A stretch of 64,000 nt of DNA from positions 1 through 64,000 of the forward strand of contig NZ_JADUCM010000026.1 of the NCBI RefSeq assembly GCF_016009175.1, read 5' to 3'. The notes beneath the pieces were generated by a model. It was not told where the DNA came from. It saw nothing but the letters and a program-made list of their open reading frames with translations, and made no database searches. Shown here one piece after another: positions 8,563 through 17,207 of this stretch (positions within the stretch are counted from its first letter, which is position 1; each line of letters starts with the position of its first letter). Origin of the DNA: Pseudomonas alkylphenolica. Lineage in GTDB: Bacteria; Pseudomonadota; Gammaproteobacteria; Pseudomonadales; Pseudomonadaceae. Both the position numbers and the translations under genes were made by a program.

Positions 8563-10128
8563 ATGAAACTCAGAAGTAGGTGGCTTACAACAATGACACT
8601 CGCCGCCTCGGTGGCGTTAGGCGCGGGGGCAGTGCATGCGGCGGAAAAGCCGAACATTCTGGTGATCTTTGGCGATGACATCGGGCAAACCAACATCAGC
8701 GCCTATGGCAAGGGTGTGGTGGGGTACCAAACGCCCAACATCGACCGGATCGCCAAAGAAGGCATGCTGTTTACCGACTATTACGCGGAAAACAGCTGCA
8801 CCGCAGGCCGTTCAACCTTCATCACCGGCCAGTCGGCGCTGCGTACCGGTCTGTCCAAGGTCGGCATGCCCGGGGTACCGGTCGGCCTGCAGGCGCGTGA
8901 CGTGACCATCGCCCAGGCGCTCAAGGCCCAGGGTTATGCCACTGGGCAGTTCGGCAAGAACCACCTGGGGGACAAGGACGAGTACCTGCCGACCAACCAC
9001 GGCTTCGACGAGTTCTTCGGCAACCTCTACCACCTCAACGCGGAGGAGGAGCCGGAGCGTCCGTACTGGCCGAAGGACGACGCGGCGTTCGTCAAGGCCG
9101 CTACGCCGCGGGGCGTGATCAAGTCCAGTGCCGACGGCAAGATCGAAGACACCGGCGCGCTGAACAAGAAGCGCATGGAAACCATCGACGATGAGACCAC
9201 TCAAGCGGCGATGGACTTCATCGACAAACAGGTCAAGGCCGACAAGCCGTTTTTTGTCTGGATGAACACCACCCGCATGCATGCCTTCACCCACGTCCGC
9301 GAGTCCATGCAGGGCCAGAGCGGTATGCCGGGCAACGACTATGCCGACGGCATGCTGGAGCACGACGGTGACGTCGGCAAACTGCTGAAGAAACTCGATG
9401 ACCTGAAAATCACCGACAACACCATCGTCGTCTACACCACCGACAACGGCCCGAACCAGTGGTCCTGGCCTGATGCGGCAACCACGCCGTTCCGCAACGA
9501 GAAAAACTCCAACTGGGAAGGTGCCTTCCGTGTGCCTGCGATGATTCGCTGGCCGGGCAAGATCAAGCCCGACACCACCTCCACCCAGCTGTTCTCGGGG
9601 CTCGACTGGTTCCCGACGCTGCTTGCTGCGGTGGGTGACACCGACATCAAGGAGCGTCTGCTCAAAGGAACCGACCTGGGTGGCAAGAACTTCAAGGTGC
9701 ACCTCGACGGCTACAACCAGCTGGACTACCTGACCGGCAAAGCCGACAAGAGCGCACGTACCGAGTTCTACTACTTCAGCGATGACGGTGATCTGGTGTC
9801 CATGCGCATGGGCGACTGGAAAATTGTCTACTGTGAGCAACGTGCACCTGGCGGCCTGCAAGTGTGGAGTGAACCGTTCGTGTGCCTGCGGGTACCGAAA
9901 CTGTTCAACCTGCGCATGGACCCGTATGAAAGGGCAGACGTGGTTTCCGACCAGTACTACGACTGGCTGACCAAGAACGACTACCTGCTGATGCAGGCCA
10001 CGCAAAAGGCAGCCGGCTTCCTGCAAACCTTCGTTGACTACCCGCCTAGCCAACGCCCGGCGAGCTTCAGCATCGACCAGATCCGTGCTGACGTAGACAA
10101 GAAAATCGAAGAGAAGATGAAGAAGTAA
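8563..10128 (+). CDS. Exported arylsulfatase (cysteine-type)
   Basis: This 521-residue sulfatase has a signal peptide ending AVHAAE. The alkaline-phosphatase-like fold is clear: metal site GDDIG (about 37-41), the formylglycine motif C79-T-A-G-R, KNHLGD, HAFTH, TTDNGPNQ and a Lys in the EKNSNWEGAFR segment. Sulfatases of this class hydrolyse sulfate esters after the motif Cys is oxidised to formylglycine. No maturase (FGE or radical-SAM type) is encoded in this window, so it must lie elsewhere. ATG 8563 is preceded by GGAGA at a good distance. The gene ends with a strong terminator. The substrate cannot be told from sequence. Confidence 0.88.
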   Translation: MKLRSRWLTTMTLAASVALGAGAVHAAEKPNILVIFGDDIGQTNISAYGKGVVGYQTPNIDRIAKEGMLFTDYYAENSCTAGRSTFITGQSALRTGLSKVGMPGVPVGLQARDVTIAQALKAQGYATGQFGKNHLGDKDEYLPTNHGFDEFFGNLYHLNAEEEPERPYWPKDDAAFVKAATPRGVIKSSADGKIEDTGALNKKRMETIDDETTQAAMDFIDKQVKADKPFFVWMNTTRMHAFTHVRESMQGQSGMPGNDYADGMLEHDGDVGKLLKKLDDLKITDNTIVVYTTDNGPNQWSWPDAATTPFRNEKNSNWEGAFRVPAMIRWPGKIKPDTTSTQLFSGLDWFPTLLAAVGDTDIKERLLKGTDLGGKNFKVHLDGYNQLDYLTGKADKSARTEFYYFSDDGDLVSMRMGDWKIVYCEQRAPGGLQVWSEPFVCLRVPKLFNLRMDPYERADVVSDQYYDWLTKNDYLLMQATQKAAGFLQTFVDYPPSQRPASFSIDQIRADVDKKIEEKMKK

Positions 10129-10137
10129 GGCCGTGCC

Positions 10138-10167
10138 AGCGCCCGTCAAACGACGGGCGCTTTTTTT
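10138..10167 (+). terminator. Rho-independent terminator after sulfatase
   Basis: A perfect 10-bp stem (AGCGCCCGTC / GACGGGCGCT, loop AAAC) is followed by a run of seven T. It ends the MoxR-to-sulfatase transcription block. Confidence 0.92.
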
Positions 10168-10211
10168 ACGACTTGTATTTCGGATAGCTGCTGATCCGAT
10201 AAGGCCAATTG

Positions 10212-12746
10212 ATGCGTTCAGCCGTCAACTCCACCCGGTCCCGAAGCGCCGCTGCACAAGAGGTAGGCAAACGCCTGTCGCTGCAGCTGCTGATTCCCGC
10301 CTCTTTGCTTTGTGTTTCCGGTGCTGCGGCGCTGGTGTACCAGGTGCTATGGGTCAAACAACTGTCGCTGGTGGTGGGGGTGGAGGTGTACGCCATCACC
10401 ACCGGCATCAGTGCATTTTTTGCCGGGCTGGCCTTGGGCGGCCTGGTGTTCGGGCGCTGGGCCGACCGCCTGCAGCGCCCGGTGAGGCTGTATGCCGGCC
10501 TGGAACTGGCGGTGGCCGTGCTGGGTGTGCTCAGTACCCTGGCCCTGGCCAATGCCGCCGGACTGTTTGCCCGGCTGGAGGCCAGCGTTGGCTTGCTGGC
10601 CTGGCTGCTGCCGTTTTTGCTGGTGGGCGTCCCTGCTTTTTTGATGGGGGGCACGCTGCCCGTGCTGGTGAGGGCGCTGACGCCGGCCCAGGGGCAAATG
10701 GCTGAAGCCGGCGGTCGCCTGTATGCGGCCAATACGGCCGGGGCGATTCTCGGCACCTTGCTCGCAGCTTTTGTTCTGTTGCCTCAGCTCGGCGTCACCG
10801 GTAGCGCCCTGGTGGCGGCCAGCCTGAACCTGGTGGCCGCGGCCGGGGCCTGGCTGTCGTGCCGCGCAGCCCCAGCGCTGGTACCCGCACCGCCTGCCGC
10901 TGCCTCGCCGCGCAACGCCAGTGCCACCCTGGCAATCGCCCTGTATTGCCTGGCCGGGGGCGTGGCGCTGGGCTATGAAGTGGTGTGGACGCAGTCCATT
11001 GTTCAGTTCATGAGTACCCGCGCGTTCGCCTTTGCCGTGGTGCTGGCGACGTACCTCGCCGGCCTGGTACTGGGCAGCGCCATTTACGCCCGGCGTGCCG
11101 ACCGGATCAGTGATCCCTGGGGCTTGTTCGGCCTGCTGATTGCCCTGGCCGGGTTGCTGGCACTGGTGCAGATCGCCGGGCTTGGCCGTTGGTTGATTAT
11201 TGCCCAGACGCAAGTGGAGGCCTTGGTCCTGCAGGTGACCGGCAATGAGCTGGCCGGCATGTGCGCACGCTTTGCCACCGCCGCCTTATGCGTGGTGTTC
11301 CTGCCTACCACACTGCTCGGTGCGGCCTTTCCCCTGGCCCTGAGATTGTGCGCCGACAGTACCCAGGCGGGCCGGGATGTCGGTGCGGTGGTGGGGCTGA
11401 ACACCCTGGGAGGTATCGCTGGCGTCATGCTCACCGGCTTCGTGCTGGTGCCACAGCTGGGGCTGGTACGCACGCTGGTGGTGCTTGCCTTGCTGGCGGC
11501 AGCCATCGGCTGCGTGGTTATCTGGCGCGGCGTTGCGGTGCGTCCGGGGATGCGCGCGGCGATCCTCGGCGTGACCCTGGCCTCGCTGGTCATCGGTGTC
11601 TTGACCCCGCCCCAGCGCCTGGCACAGTTGCTCCCGGGCGCACGCGGCGGCCAGATCACGTTTTATCAGGAAGGGCGTGGCGGCACGGTGGCCGTGGTGT
11701 CCCAGGAACGCGGGGCGCGTACATTCAGCCGCCTGTACATCCAGGGCGTGTCCAATACCGGCGATGCCATGCCGTCGTTGCGCTACATGCGCCTGCAGGC
11801 ATTGTTGCCGTTGTTGATTCACCACGGCGAGCCACGTTCGGCCATGGTCATCGGCTTTGGAACCGGCATTACCGCCGGGGCCATGTTGCGCTATCAGGGG
11901 CTGCAACGCCCGGTGGTGGCGGAATTGCTGCCAGAGGTACTGGCCGCAGCACCGTTGTTTACTGGCAACTTCAATGCAATCAGCGACCCGCGCCTGGACA
12001 TCCGCCTGCGCGATGGCCGCCGGGAGCTGTTGCGCAGTGCCGAACGCTACGACCTGATCACCCTGGAGCCCCCACCACCTTCAGCCGCCGGCGTGGTCAA
12101 CCTCTACTCAAGGGACTTCTATCAACTGGCGGCCGAGCGTCTTGAAGCCGACGGTATCGTCGCCCAATGGTTGCCGTTGCCGACCCAGAACGAAGACGAC
12201 AGCCGTTCGCTGGTACGCAGTTTCCTGGATGTTTTCCCGCATGCCTCGCTGTGGACCACCGAGTTTCACGAGATGCTCCTGGTTGGCTCGCTGACACCAC
12301 AGGAGCTGGACTACACGCGGATCAGCCAGCGCTTTGCCGAACCGCCAGTGGCCAAGGCCCTGGCGGAAGTAGGGGTGGATTCCGTGAATGCCTTGCTGGC
12401 CACCTGGGTGACCGACCGCGACGGGCTGGAGCGCTTTGCCGGCCAGGCCCGGGCGGTGACCGATGACCAGCCGCGGATCGAGTACGCACCCTGGGTGCGC
12501 GCCAAGGAGATCACCCGGGTGTTGCCGCAACTGTTGGCATTGCGCAAGGCGCCACCGTTGCTCAATGCCGATGTTGGCCAGCGGGCGGCGGTCGAGGACC
12601 AGTGGCAGGTACTGCAGCGCTTTTATGGCTTGACCTTGCTGGCCTACAACGGTAACCGCGAGGGCTGGGCGCGCGAGGCGCGGTTGTTGATGCAAGGGGA
12701 GGGGCGCAACCCGTATTTCCGCTGGTTCATGGGCGGTGGGCAGTAA
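10212..12746 (+). CDS. Fused MFS transporter-like / spermidine synthase-like membrane protein
   Basis: The 844-residue product has two parts. The N-terminal roughly 480 residues hold about a dozen hydrophobic helices, such as LLIPASLLCVSGAAALVYQV and AGAILGTLLAAFVLL. The C-terminal part from about 500 is a soluble Rossmann-like domain of the spermidine synthase/methyltransferase type (AMVIGFGTGITAGAMLRYQG; DLITLEPPPPSAAGVVNLYS). Such fusions are widespread but uncharacterised; the membrane part may export or flip the product of the enzyme domain. I did not verify the polyamine-binding residues, so 'synthase' should be read as fold similarity only. The gene is alone on its strand between the sulfatase terminator and betT. 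ATG 10212 is chosen over a TTG one codon earlier. Confidence 0.8.
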   Translation: MRSAVNSTRSRSAAAQEVGKRLSLQLLIPASLLCVSGAAALVYQVLWVKQLSLVVGVEVYAITTGISAFFAGLALGGLVFGRWADRLQRPVRLYAGLELAVAVLGVLSTLALANAAGLFARLEASVGLLAWLLPFLLVGVPAFLMGGTLPVLVRALTPAQGQMAEAGGRLYAANTAGAILGTLLAAFVLLPQLGVTGSALVAASLNLVAAAGAWLSCRAAPALVPAPPAAASPRNASATLAIALYCLAGGVALGYEVVWTQSIVQFMSTRAFAFAVVLATYLAGLVLGSAIYARRADRISDPWGLFGLLIALAGLLALVQIAGLGRWLIIAQTQVEALVLQVTGNELAGMCARFATAALCVVFLPTTLLGAAFPLALRLCADSTQAGRDVGAVVGLNTLGGIAGVMLTGFVLVPQLGLVRTLVVLALLAAAIGCVVIWRGVAVRPGMRAAILGVTLASLVIGVLTPPQRLAQLLPGARGGQITFYQEGRGGTVAVVSQERGARTFSRLYIQGVSNTGDAMPSLRYMRLQALLPLLIHHGEPRSAMVIGFGTGITAGAMLRYQGLQRPVVAELLPEVLAAAPLFTGNFNAISDPRLDIRLRDGRRELLRSAERYDLITLEPPPPSAAGVVNLYSRDFYQLAAERLEADGIVAQWLPLPTQNEDDSRSLVRSFLDVFPHASLWTTEFHEMLLVGSLTPQELDYTRISQRFAEPPVAKALAEVGVDSVNALLATWVTDRDGLERFAGQARAVTDDQPRIEYAPWVRAKEITRVLPQLLALRKAPPLLNADVGQRAAVEDQWQVLQRFYGLTLLAYNGNREGWAREARLLMQGEGRNPYFRWFMGGGQ

Positions 12747-12896
12747 ACAGCCCGCTGTGTACTCATGCCCGCAATGGGGAAGGGGCGTGTCAAGGTGTCC
12801 GGGCCGTGGTGAGCTACGCTTGATCAGGCGCGCGATCGTCCGGTAACTGCGGCCGGTTGTCTGCTAATCGCAAGCAGTCACGGAGACACCCTGACG

Positions 12897-14870
12897 ATGC
12901 AAACGCCGGTCAAACCCCGCAGCACCCTCAACCCGCCGGTGTTCTATACCAGTGCCGTGCTGATATTCCTGCTGGTGCTGTATGCCGTGGTGTTCCAGGA
13001 ACAGGCACAAAGCCAGTTCAACCATGTCCAGCAGTGGATTTTCACCAACGCCAGCTGGTTTTACATCCTCGCCGTCGCGCTGATCCTGATCAGCGCGGTG
13101 TTCCTGGCTATAAGCCGTTATGGCGACATCAAGCTGGGCCCCGACCACAGTGAGCCGGAGTACCGCAGCAGAAGCTGGTTTGCCATGCTGTTTTCTGCCG
13201 GCATGGGCATCGGCCTGATGTTTTTCGGCGTGGCCGAGCCGGTCATGCATTTCACCAGCCCGCCGGTGGGCGAGGCGGGCACGGTGCAGGCGGCCCGCGA
13301 GGCGATGAAAATCACCTTCTTCCATTGGGGCCTGCATGCCTGGGCGATCTACGCCATCGTCGGCCTGATCCTGGCGTATTTCAGTTTCCGCAAAGGCCTG
13401 CCGCTGACGCTGCGTTCGGCGCTTTATCCGCTGATTGGCGAGCGTATCTACGGTCCCATTGGTCATGCCGTAGACGTGTTTGCGATCCTCGGCACGGTGT
13501 TTGGTGTTGCCACCTCACTGGGCTACGGGGTATTGCAGATCAACAGTGGTTTTCATCACCTGTTCGGGGTGCCGGTGAACACCACGGTGCAGATCATCCT
13601 GATTGCCGTGACCTGCGGGTTGGCGACGTTGTCGGTGGCCAGCGGTCTGGACAAGGGTATCCGCATCCTTTCAGAACTCAACCTGGCATTGGCCGTGGTG
13701 TTGATGTGCTTCGTGCTGCTGCTGGGGCCTACGGTGTTCCTGCTGCAGGCGTATGTGCAGAACACCGGGGCTTACCTGTCCGACATCGTCAACAAGACCT
13801 TCAACCTGTATGCCTACGAGCCGACCGACTGGATCGGCGGCTGGACCTTGCTGTACTGGGGCTGGTGGCTGTCGTGGTCACCGTTCGTTGGCCTGTTCAT
13901 TGCCCGCATCTCCCGTGGGCGGACCATCCGTGAGTTCATTTGCGGGGTATTGTTTGTACCGGCCGGTTTCACCCTGTTGTGGATGACGGTGTTCGGTGAT
14001 TCAGCGCTGCACATGATCCTCAACGAGGGCATCACCGACCTGGCGGCAGTGGTCGACCAGGACAGCTCGCTGGCGTTGTTCGCCTTCCTTGAGCATTTCC
14101 CGTTTTCGTCGCTGATCTCGATGCTCGCGGTGCTGATGGTGGTGGTGTTCTTTGTCACCTCCGCTGACTCCGGCGCTTTGGTCGTGGACATGCTGGCGTC
14201 TTCCGGGCATGACCATTCACCGCTGTGGCAGCGGATTTTCTGGTCGGTGAGCATCGGGATAGTGGCAATCGCGCTGCTGCTGGCCAACGGCTTGAAGGCC
14301 CTGCAAACGGCAACCATTGCCAGTGCGTTGCCGTTCTCGCTGATCCTGCTGGCCTCGATCTGGGGCTTGTACCGGGCGCTCAACCTCGACGCGACCCGCC
14401 AGGGCTTGCGCTACCAGGCGCTGCCGTCGCCCCGGCATGCCGCGCATTCGTTCGGGGGTTGGCAGCGGCGGCTGCGCAACATTGCCATGATGCCGCGGCG
14501 CTCACACGTCACCCGGTTTATCGCCGAGGTGGTCAGGCCGGCCTGTGACGAGGTGGCGGAAGAGCTGCGCAAGCAAGGTTACGACGTGGCCGTCGACGAG
14601 CAGGACGATGGGCGCATTACCCTGGAACTGGACCATGCTGGCGAAGGGCGCTTTCTCTATGAAGTGCGTCCCCGCGCTTTCGTGATGCCCAGCTTCGTGC
14701 TGCAGGAAAGCGATGAGGGCAGCGAGGCACGCAAGTACTTTCGCGCTGAAGTGCACCTGCGCGAAGGCGGGCAGGATTACGACATCATGGGCTGGAGCCG
14801 CGAGGATGTGATCGGCGACATCCTCGATCAGTACGAGCGGCACTTGCACTACCTGCACATGGTGCGTTGA
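12897..14870 (+). CDS. betT: BCCT-family choline/betaine transporter
   Basis: This 657-residue protein has the twelve-helix betaine-choline-carnitine transporter core. It includes the glycine-rich stretch in helix 3 (AGMGIGLMFFGVAEP) and the Trp-rich helix 8 signature (WTLLYWGWWLSWSPFVG) followed by ARISRGRT. A C-terminal cytoplasmic domain of about 150 residues is typical of BetT-type choline importers rather than short BCCT members. It would import choline or glycine betaine using an ion gradient for osmoprotection or catabolism. GGAG lies about 11 bases before the ATG. No bet oxidation genes or BetI regulator are adjacent, so it is an orphan transporter gene here. Confidence 0.87.
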   Translation: MQTPVKPRSTLNPPVFYTSAVLIFLLVLYAVVFQEQAQSQFNHVQQWIFTNASWFYILAVALILISAVFLAISRYGDIKLGPDHSEPEYRSRSWFAMLFSAGMGIGLMFFGVAEPVMHFTSPPVGEAGTVQAAREAMKITFFHWGLHAWAIYAIVGLILAYFSFRKGLPLTLRSALYPLIGERIYGPIGHAVDVFAILGTVFGVATSLGYGVLQINSGFHHLFGVPVNTTVQIILIAVTCGLATLSVASGLDKGIRILSELNLALAVVLMCFVLLLGPTVFLLQAYVQNTGAYLSDIVNKTFNLYAYEPTDWIGGWTLLYWGWWLSWSPFVGLFIARISRGRTIREFICGVLFVPAGFTLLWMTVFGDSALHMILNEGITDLAAVVDQDSSLALFAFLEHFPFSSLISMLAVLMVVVFFVTSADSGALVVDMLASSGHDHSPLWQRIFWSVSIGIVAIALLLANGLKALQTATIASALPFSLILLASIWGLYRALNLDATRQGLRYQALPSPRHAAHSFGGWQRRLRNIAMMPRRSHVTRFIAEVVRPACDEVAEELRKQGYDVAVDEQDDGRITLELDHAGEGRFLYEVRPRAFVMPSFVLQESDEGSEARKYFRAEVHLREGGQDYDIMGWSREDVIGDILDQYERHLHYLHMVR

Positions 14871-14880
14871 ACCGCAGCTG

Positions 14881-15798
14881 TCAGCCGCCAAGCCTTTGAG
14901 CCACCGCCTGCACCTGCTGGCGCAGCCAGCGCCGCAACGGGTCGGCATCGGTGCGGGCATGCCAGATCTGCATCACCTCGACCCGTGGCAGCGCCAACGG
15001 CAGCGGGTACAGGCGCAGGTCGGCATCATGTTCCACCGCCTCGACCGCCAGTGAGCGCAGGCAGGTCAGCAGCATGTCGGTGCCGCGAATCAGCCGGCTC
15101 GGGGCGATAAAGCTCGACAGTCCCGCCGCGATTCGCCGCTTCAGGCCTTTGGCCTGCAACGCTTTGTCCACCACGCCGTCGAGGTCGCCGGTGAGGGTGG
15201 TCAGCAGGTGCTCGCAGGCCAGGAAGGCATCGAGGTCCAGCCCCTTGCCCAGTCGTGTATTGCCCTTGGAGGCGAGCACGACAAAGTCTTCGCTGAGCAG
15301 GCGTTGCTGGTGGAAGGTATCCGGCAGGTCGGTATAGAAACCGGCAATGGCGACGTCGCAAGTGCCTTTTTCCAACGCTTCACGCGGCAACTGACCGCGG
15401 GTGTTGTGTGTGATCAACACCAGGTTGGGCGCCTGGCTGCGCAGTATCGGCAGCAGGCCGGGCAGCAAGGTTTGCTCGACGTAGTCGGTGCTGTAGAGGT
15501 GGATGCGTTCGGTGCGGGCGAGAAAATCGCTGCCGTCGCAGTGCTCATAGAAGGCCTCCAGTTCCCCCACCAGGCGTTGCACTTGCGGGGCCAGTTCATG
15601 CGCACGCGGGGTCGGCGACAGGCCACGCGGTGCGCGAACGAACAAAGGGTCGCCCAGTTGCTGGCGCAGCTTGTTCAGCTTGTGGCTCAACGCCGGCTGG
15701 CTGAGGGCCATGCGCGTGGCGGCCAACGAGGCATTGCGCTCCTGGTAGAGCACATGAAACACCAGCAGCAGGTTCAGGTCCTTCTTGTTGATATTCAT
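14881..15798 (-). CDS. LysR-family transcriptional regulator
   Basis: The product has 305 residues with an N-terminal winged helix-turn-helix (MNINKKDLNLLLVFHVLYQE, then MALSQPALSHKLNKLRQQLGDPLF) and a periplasmic-binding-like effector domain. It reads away from the monooxygenase/DJ-1 pair that starts 97 bases further on, so it probably regulates that pair and itself from the shared promoter region. Two TTCGAA palindromes there are candidate contact sites. The effector is unknown. Confidence 0.88.
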   Translation of the reverse strand: MNINKKDLNLLLVFHVLYQERNASLAATRMALSQPALSHKLNKLRQQLGDPLFVRAPRGLSPTPRAHELAPQVQRLVGELEAFYEHCDGSDFLARTERIHLYSTDYVEQTLLPGLLPILRSQAPNLVLITHNTRGQLPREALEKGTCDVAIAGFYTDLPDTFHQQRLLSEDFVVLASKGNTRLGKGLDLDAFLACEHLLTTLTGDLDGVVDKALQAKGLKRRIAAGLSSFIAPSRLIRGTDMLLTCLRSLAVEAVEHDADLRLYPLPLALPRVEVMQIWHARTDADPLRRWLRQQVQAVAQRLGG

Positions 15799-15894
15799 AT
15801 TTTAAATGCCAGAAATTAAAGCTTTCGAATTTTCGAATCTTAGCGACTTGTCTAGGATAGTGGCTACTGACATCGCTGACCCTCAGGAGACCCC
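15799..15894. promoter_or_regulatory. Divergent LysR / monooxygenase promoter region
   Basis: This 96-base AT-rich gap contains two identical TTCGAA palindromes at 15824-15829 and 15832-15837, eight bases apart. A possible -10 (TAGGAT, 15853-15858) faces the plus-strand genes. CAGGAG provides the ribosome site for the gene at 15895. Confidence 0.45.
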
Positions 15895-16212
15895 ATGACC
15901 ATCAGCATCTTTGCGACAATCCGCCCCAAACCCGAGCACCGTGACGCCGTCGAACAAGCCCTGCGGGTCATGGTCGAGCGCTCGCGTGCCGAGCCGGGCA
16001 ACCTGCGTTACGACCTGTTCGAGCGCGAAGGTGGTGAGCTGGCCTTCGACCTGTTCGAGCTTTATGTCGATGCTGCGGCGGTTGAAGCTCACCGCCAGAG
16101 TGCCCACTACCAGGCCTATCGGGCCGCCACGGGTGAGTGGGTAGCCGCCCCGGTCGAGGTACGCCTGGGCCGTGCGCTGGACCTGGCACCGTTCGAGGGA
16201 GCAGGGGCATGA
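15895..16212 (+). CDS. Antibiotic biosynthesis monooxygenase (ABM/quinol monooxygenase) family protein
   Basis: This 105-residue protein is a single ABM ferredoxin-like domain (ISIFATIRPKPEHRDAVEQA at the start; LRYDLFEREGGELAFDLFE; HRQSAHYQ). Members act as cofactor-free monooxygenases on quinols or as small stress proteins; YgiN-like quinol monooxygenase is the closest general model. It overlaps the next gene by ATGA. The divergent LysR gene suggests induction by a reactive or aromatic compound. The substrate is unknown. Confidence 0.82.
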   Translation: MTISIFATIRPKPEHRDAVEQALRVMVERSRAEPGNLRYDLFEREGGELAFDLFELYVDAAAVEAHRQSAHYQAYRAATGEWVAAPVEVRLGRALDLAPFEGAGA

Positions 16213-17063
16213 GCCGGCGCACACTGACCAAGGTGGCCCTCGCTTTGGCCGGCACATTGCTGGCCGGCACTGCGGCTGCGGCGTCCAAGGGCGAAGTGCT
16301 GGTGCTGCTGTCCAGCGAACACCAGCTGCCCCTGCAAGGTGGCAAGCAGTACACCACCGGCTATTACCTCAACGAGTTCGGCGTACCGGCCGACGAACTG
16401 ATCAAGGCCGGCTACACGCTGGTGCTGGTAACGCCGAAGGGCAATGCCCCGCGTGTCGACAAGACTTCGATCGACCCTTCGTACTTCGCTAAAGACGCCG
16501 CGCAAATGCAGCGCATCCAGACCCTGGTTGACGGCCTGCCCGGCATCCACGACAGCCTGTCACTGGGTGAGGTACTGGCCGGGGACCTGGACCGTTATGC
16601 CGGGCTGCTGATCCCAGGTGGCCATGCGCCGCTGATTGATCTGGCCAACAACCCGCAGGTAGGCGCCTTGCTGCGCCATTTCCATCAGGCTGGCAAGCCC
16701 ACGGCCGCCATTTGCCATGGCCCGATCGCGCTGCTCTCGGCGCAGCAGGACCCAGCCGCTTACCACGCGGCGCTCAGCCGCGGCGAAACGCCCGCGGCCA
16801 GCAACTGGATCTATCAGGGCTACCGCATGACCATCTTCTCGGACCCGGAAGAGCAGGTGTTCGAAGGTTCGCTCAAGGGTGAGCGCCTGCTGTTCTACCC
16901 GGCCAAGGCCATGGCCGGTGCGGGCGGCAACATGAGTTATGCGCAAGCGTGGATGCCCAATGTGGTGGTGGATCGCGAGCTGATCACCGGGCAAAACCCG
17001 TTCTCGGATCACGCACTGGCCAAAGCGCTGGTGGAAAAGCTCGACGCCCAACAGAAAGATTGA
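16209..17063 (+). CDS. Exported DJ-1/PfpI family protein (Hsp31-like)
   Basis: The 284-residue product has an N-terminal leader with twin arginines (MSRRTLTKVALALAGTLLAG, then TAAAA) and a DJ-1/PfpI amidotransferase-like domain. The nucleophile elbow is AICHGP with Cys at about 169, and an Asp/His-containing region follows. The insertions match Hsp31-type glyoxalase III/chaperone members. The export signal, probably Sec or Tat, puts it in the periplasm, which is unusual for Hsp31. It is translationally coupled to the ABM gene, and both are probably controlled by the divergent LysR regulator. A role against reactive carbonyls or quinones is inference. Confidence 0.8.
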   Translation: MSRRTLTKVALALAGTLLAGTAAAASKGEVLVLLSSEHQLPLQGGKQYTTGYYLNEFGVPADELIKAGYTLVLVTPKGNAPRVDKTSIDPSYFAKDAAQMQRIQTLVDGLPGIHDSLSLGEVLAGDLDRYAGLLIPGGHAPLIDLANNPQVGALLRHFHQAGKPTAAICHGPIALLSAQQDPAAYHAALSRGETPAASNWIYQGYRMTIFSDPEEQVFEGSLKGERLLFYPAKAMAGAGGNMSYAQAWMPNVVVDRELITGQNPFSDHALAKALVEKLDAQQKD

Positions 17064-17207
17064 CCCCCGCCCCCCTTGTACGGACAGATTGCGCGGTCTA
17101 AGGACAGATCGCGCAGCGATTTGCGGCAGCTACCGCTCTGTAACATTTAGTTTCATGTGTGGCCTCAATAGTGACCAGCCCAACGCTGTCATCTATGAGG
17201 CTGCACC

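Noticed and set aside
16209..17063. Reading the DJ-1/PfpI protein as a simple cytoplasmic glutamine amidotransferase
   Set aside because: The leader peptide and the Hsp31-like insertions argue for an exported DJ-1 family member instead.
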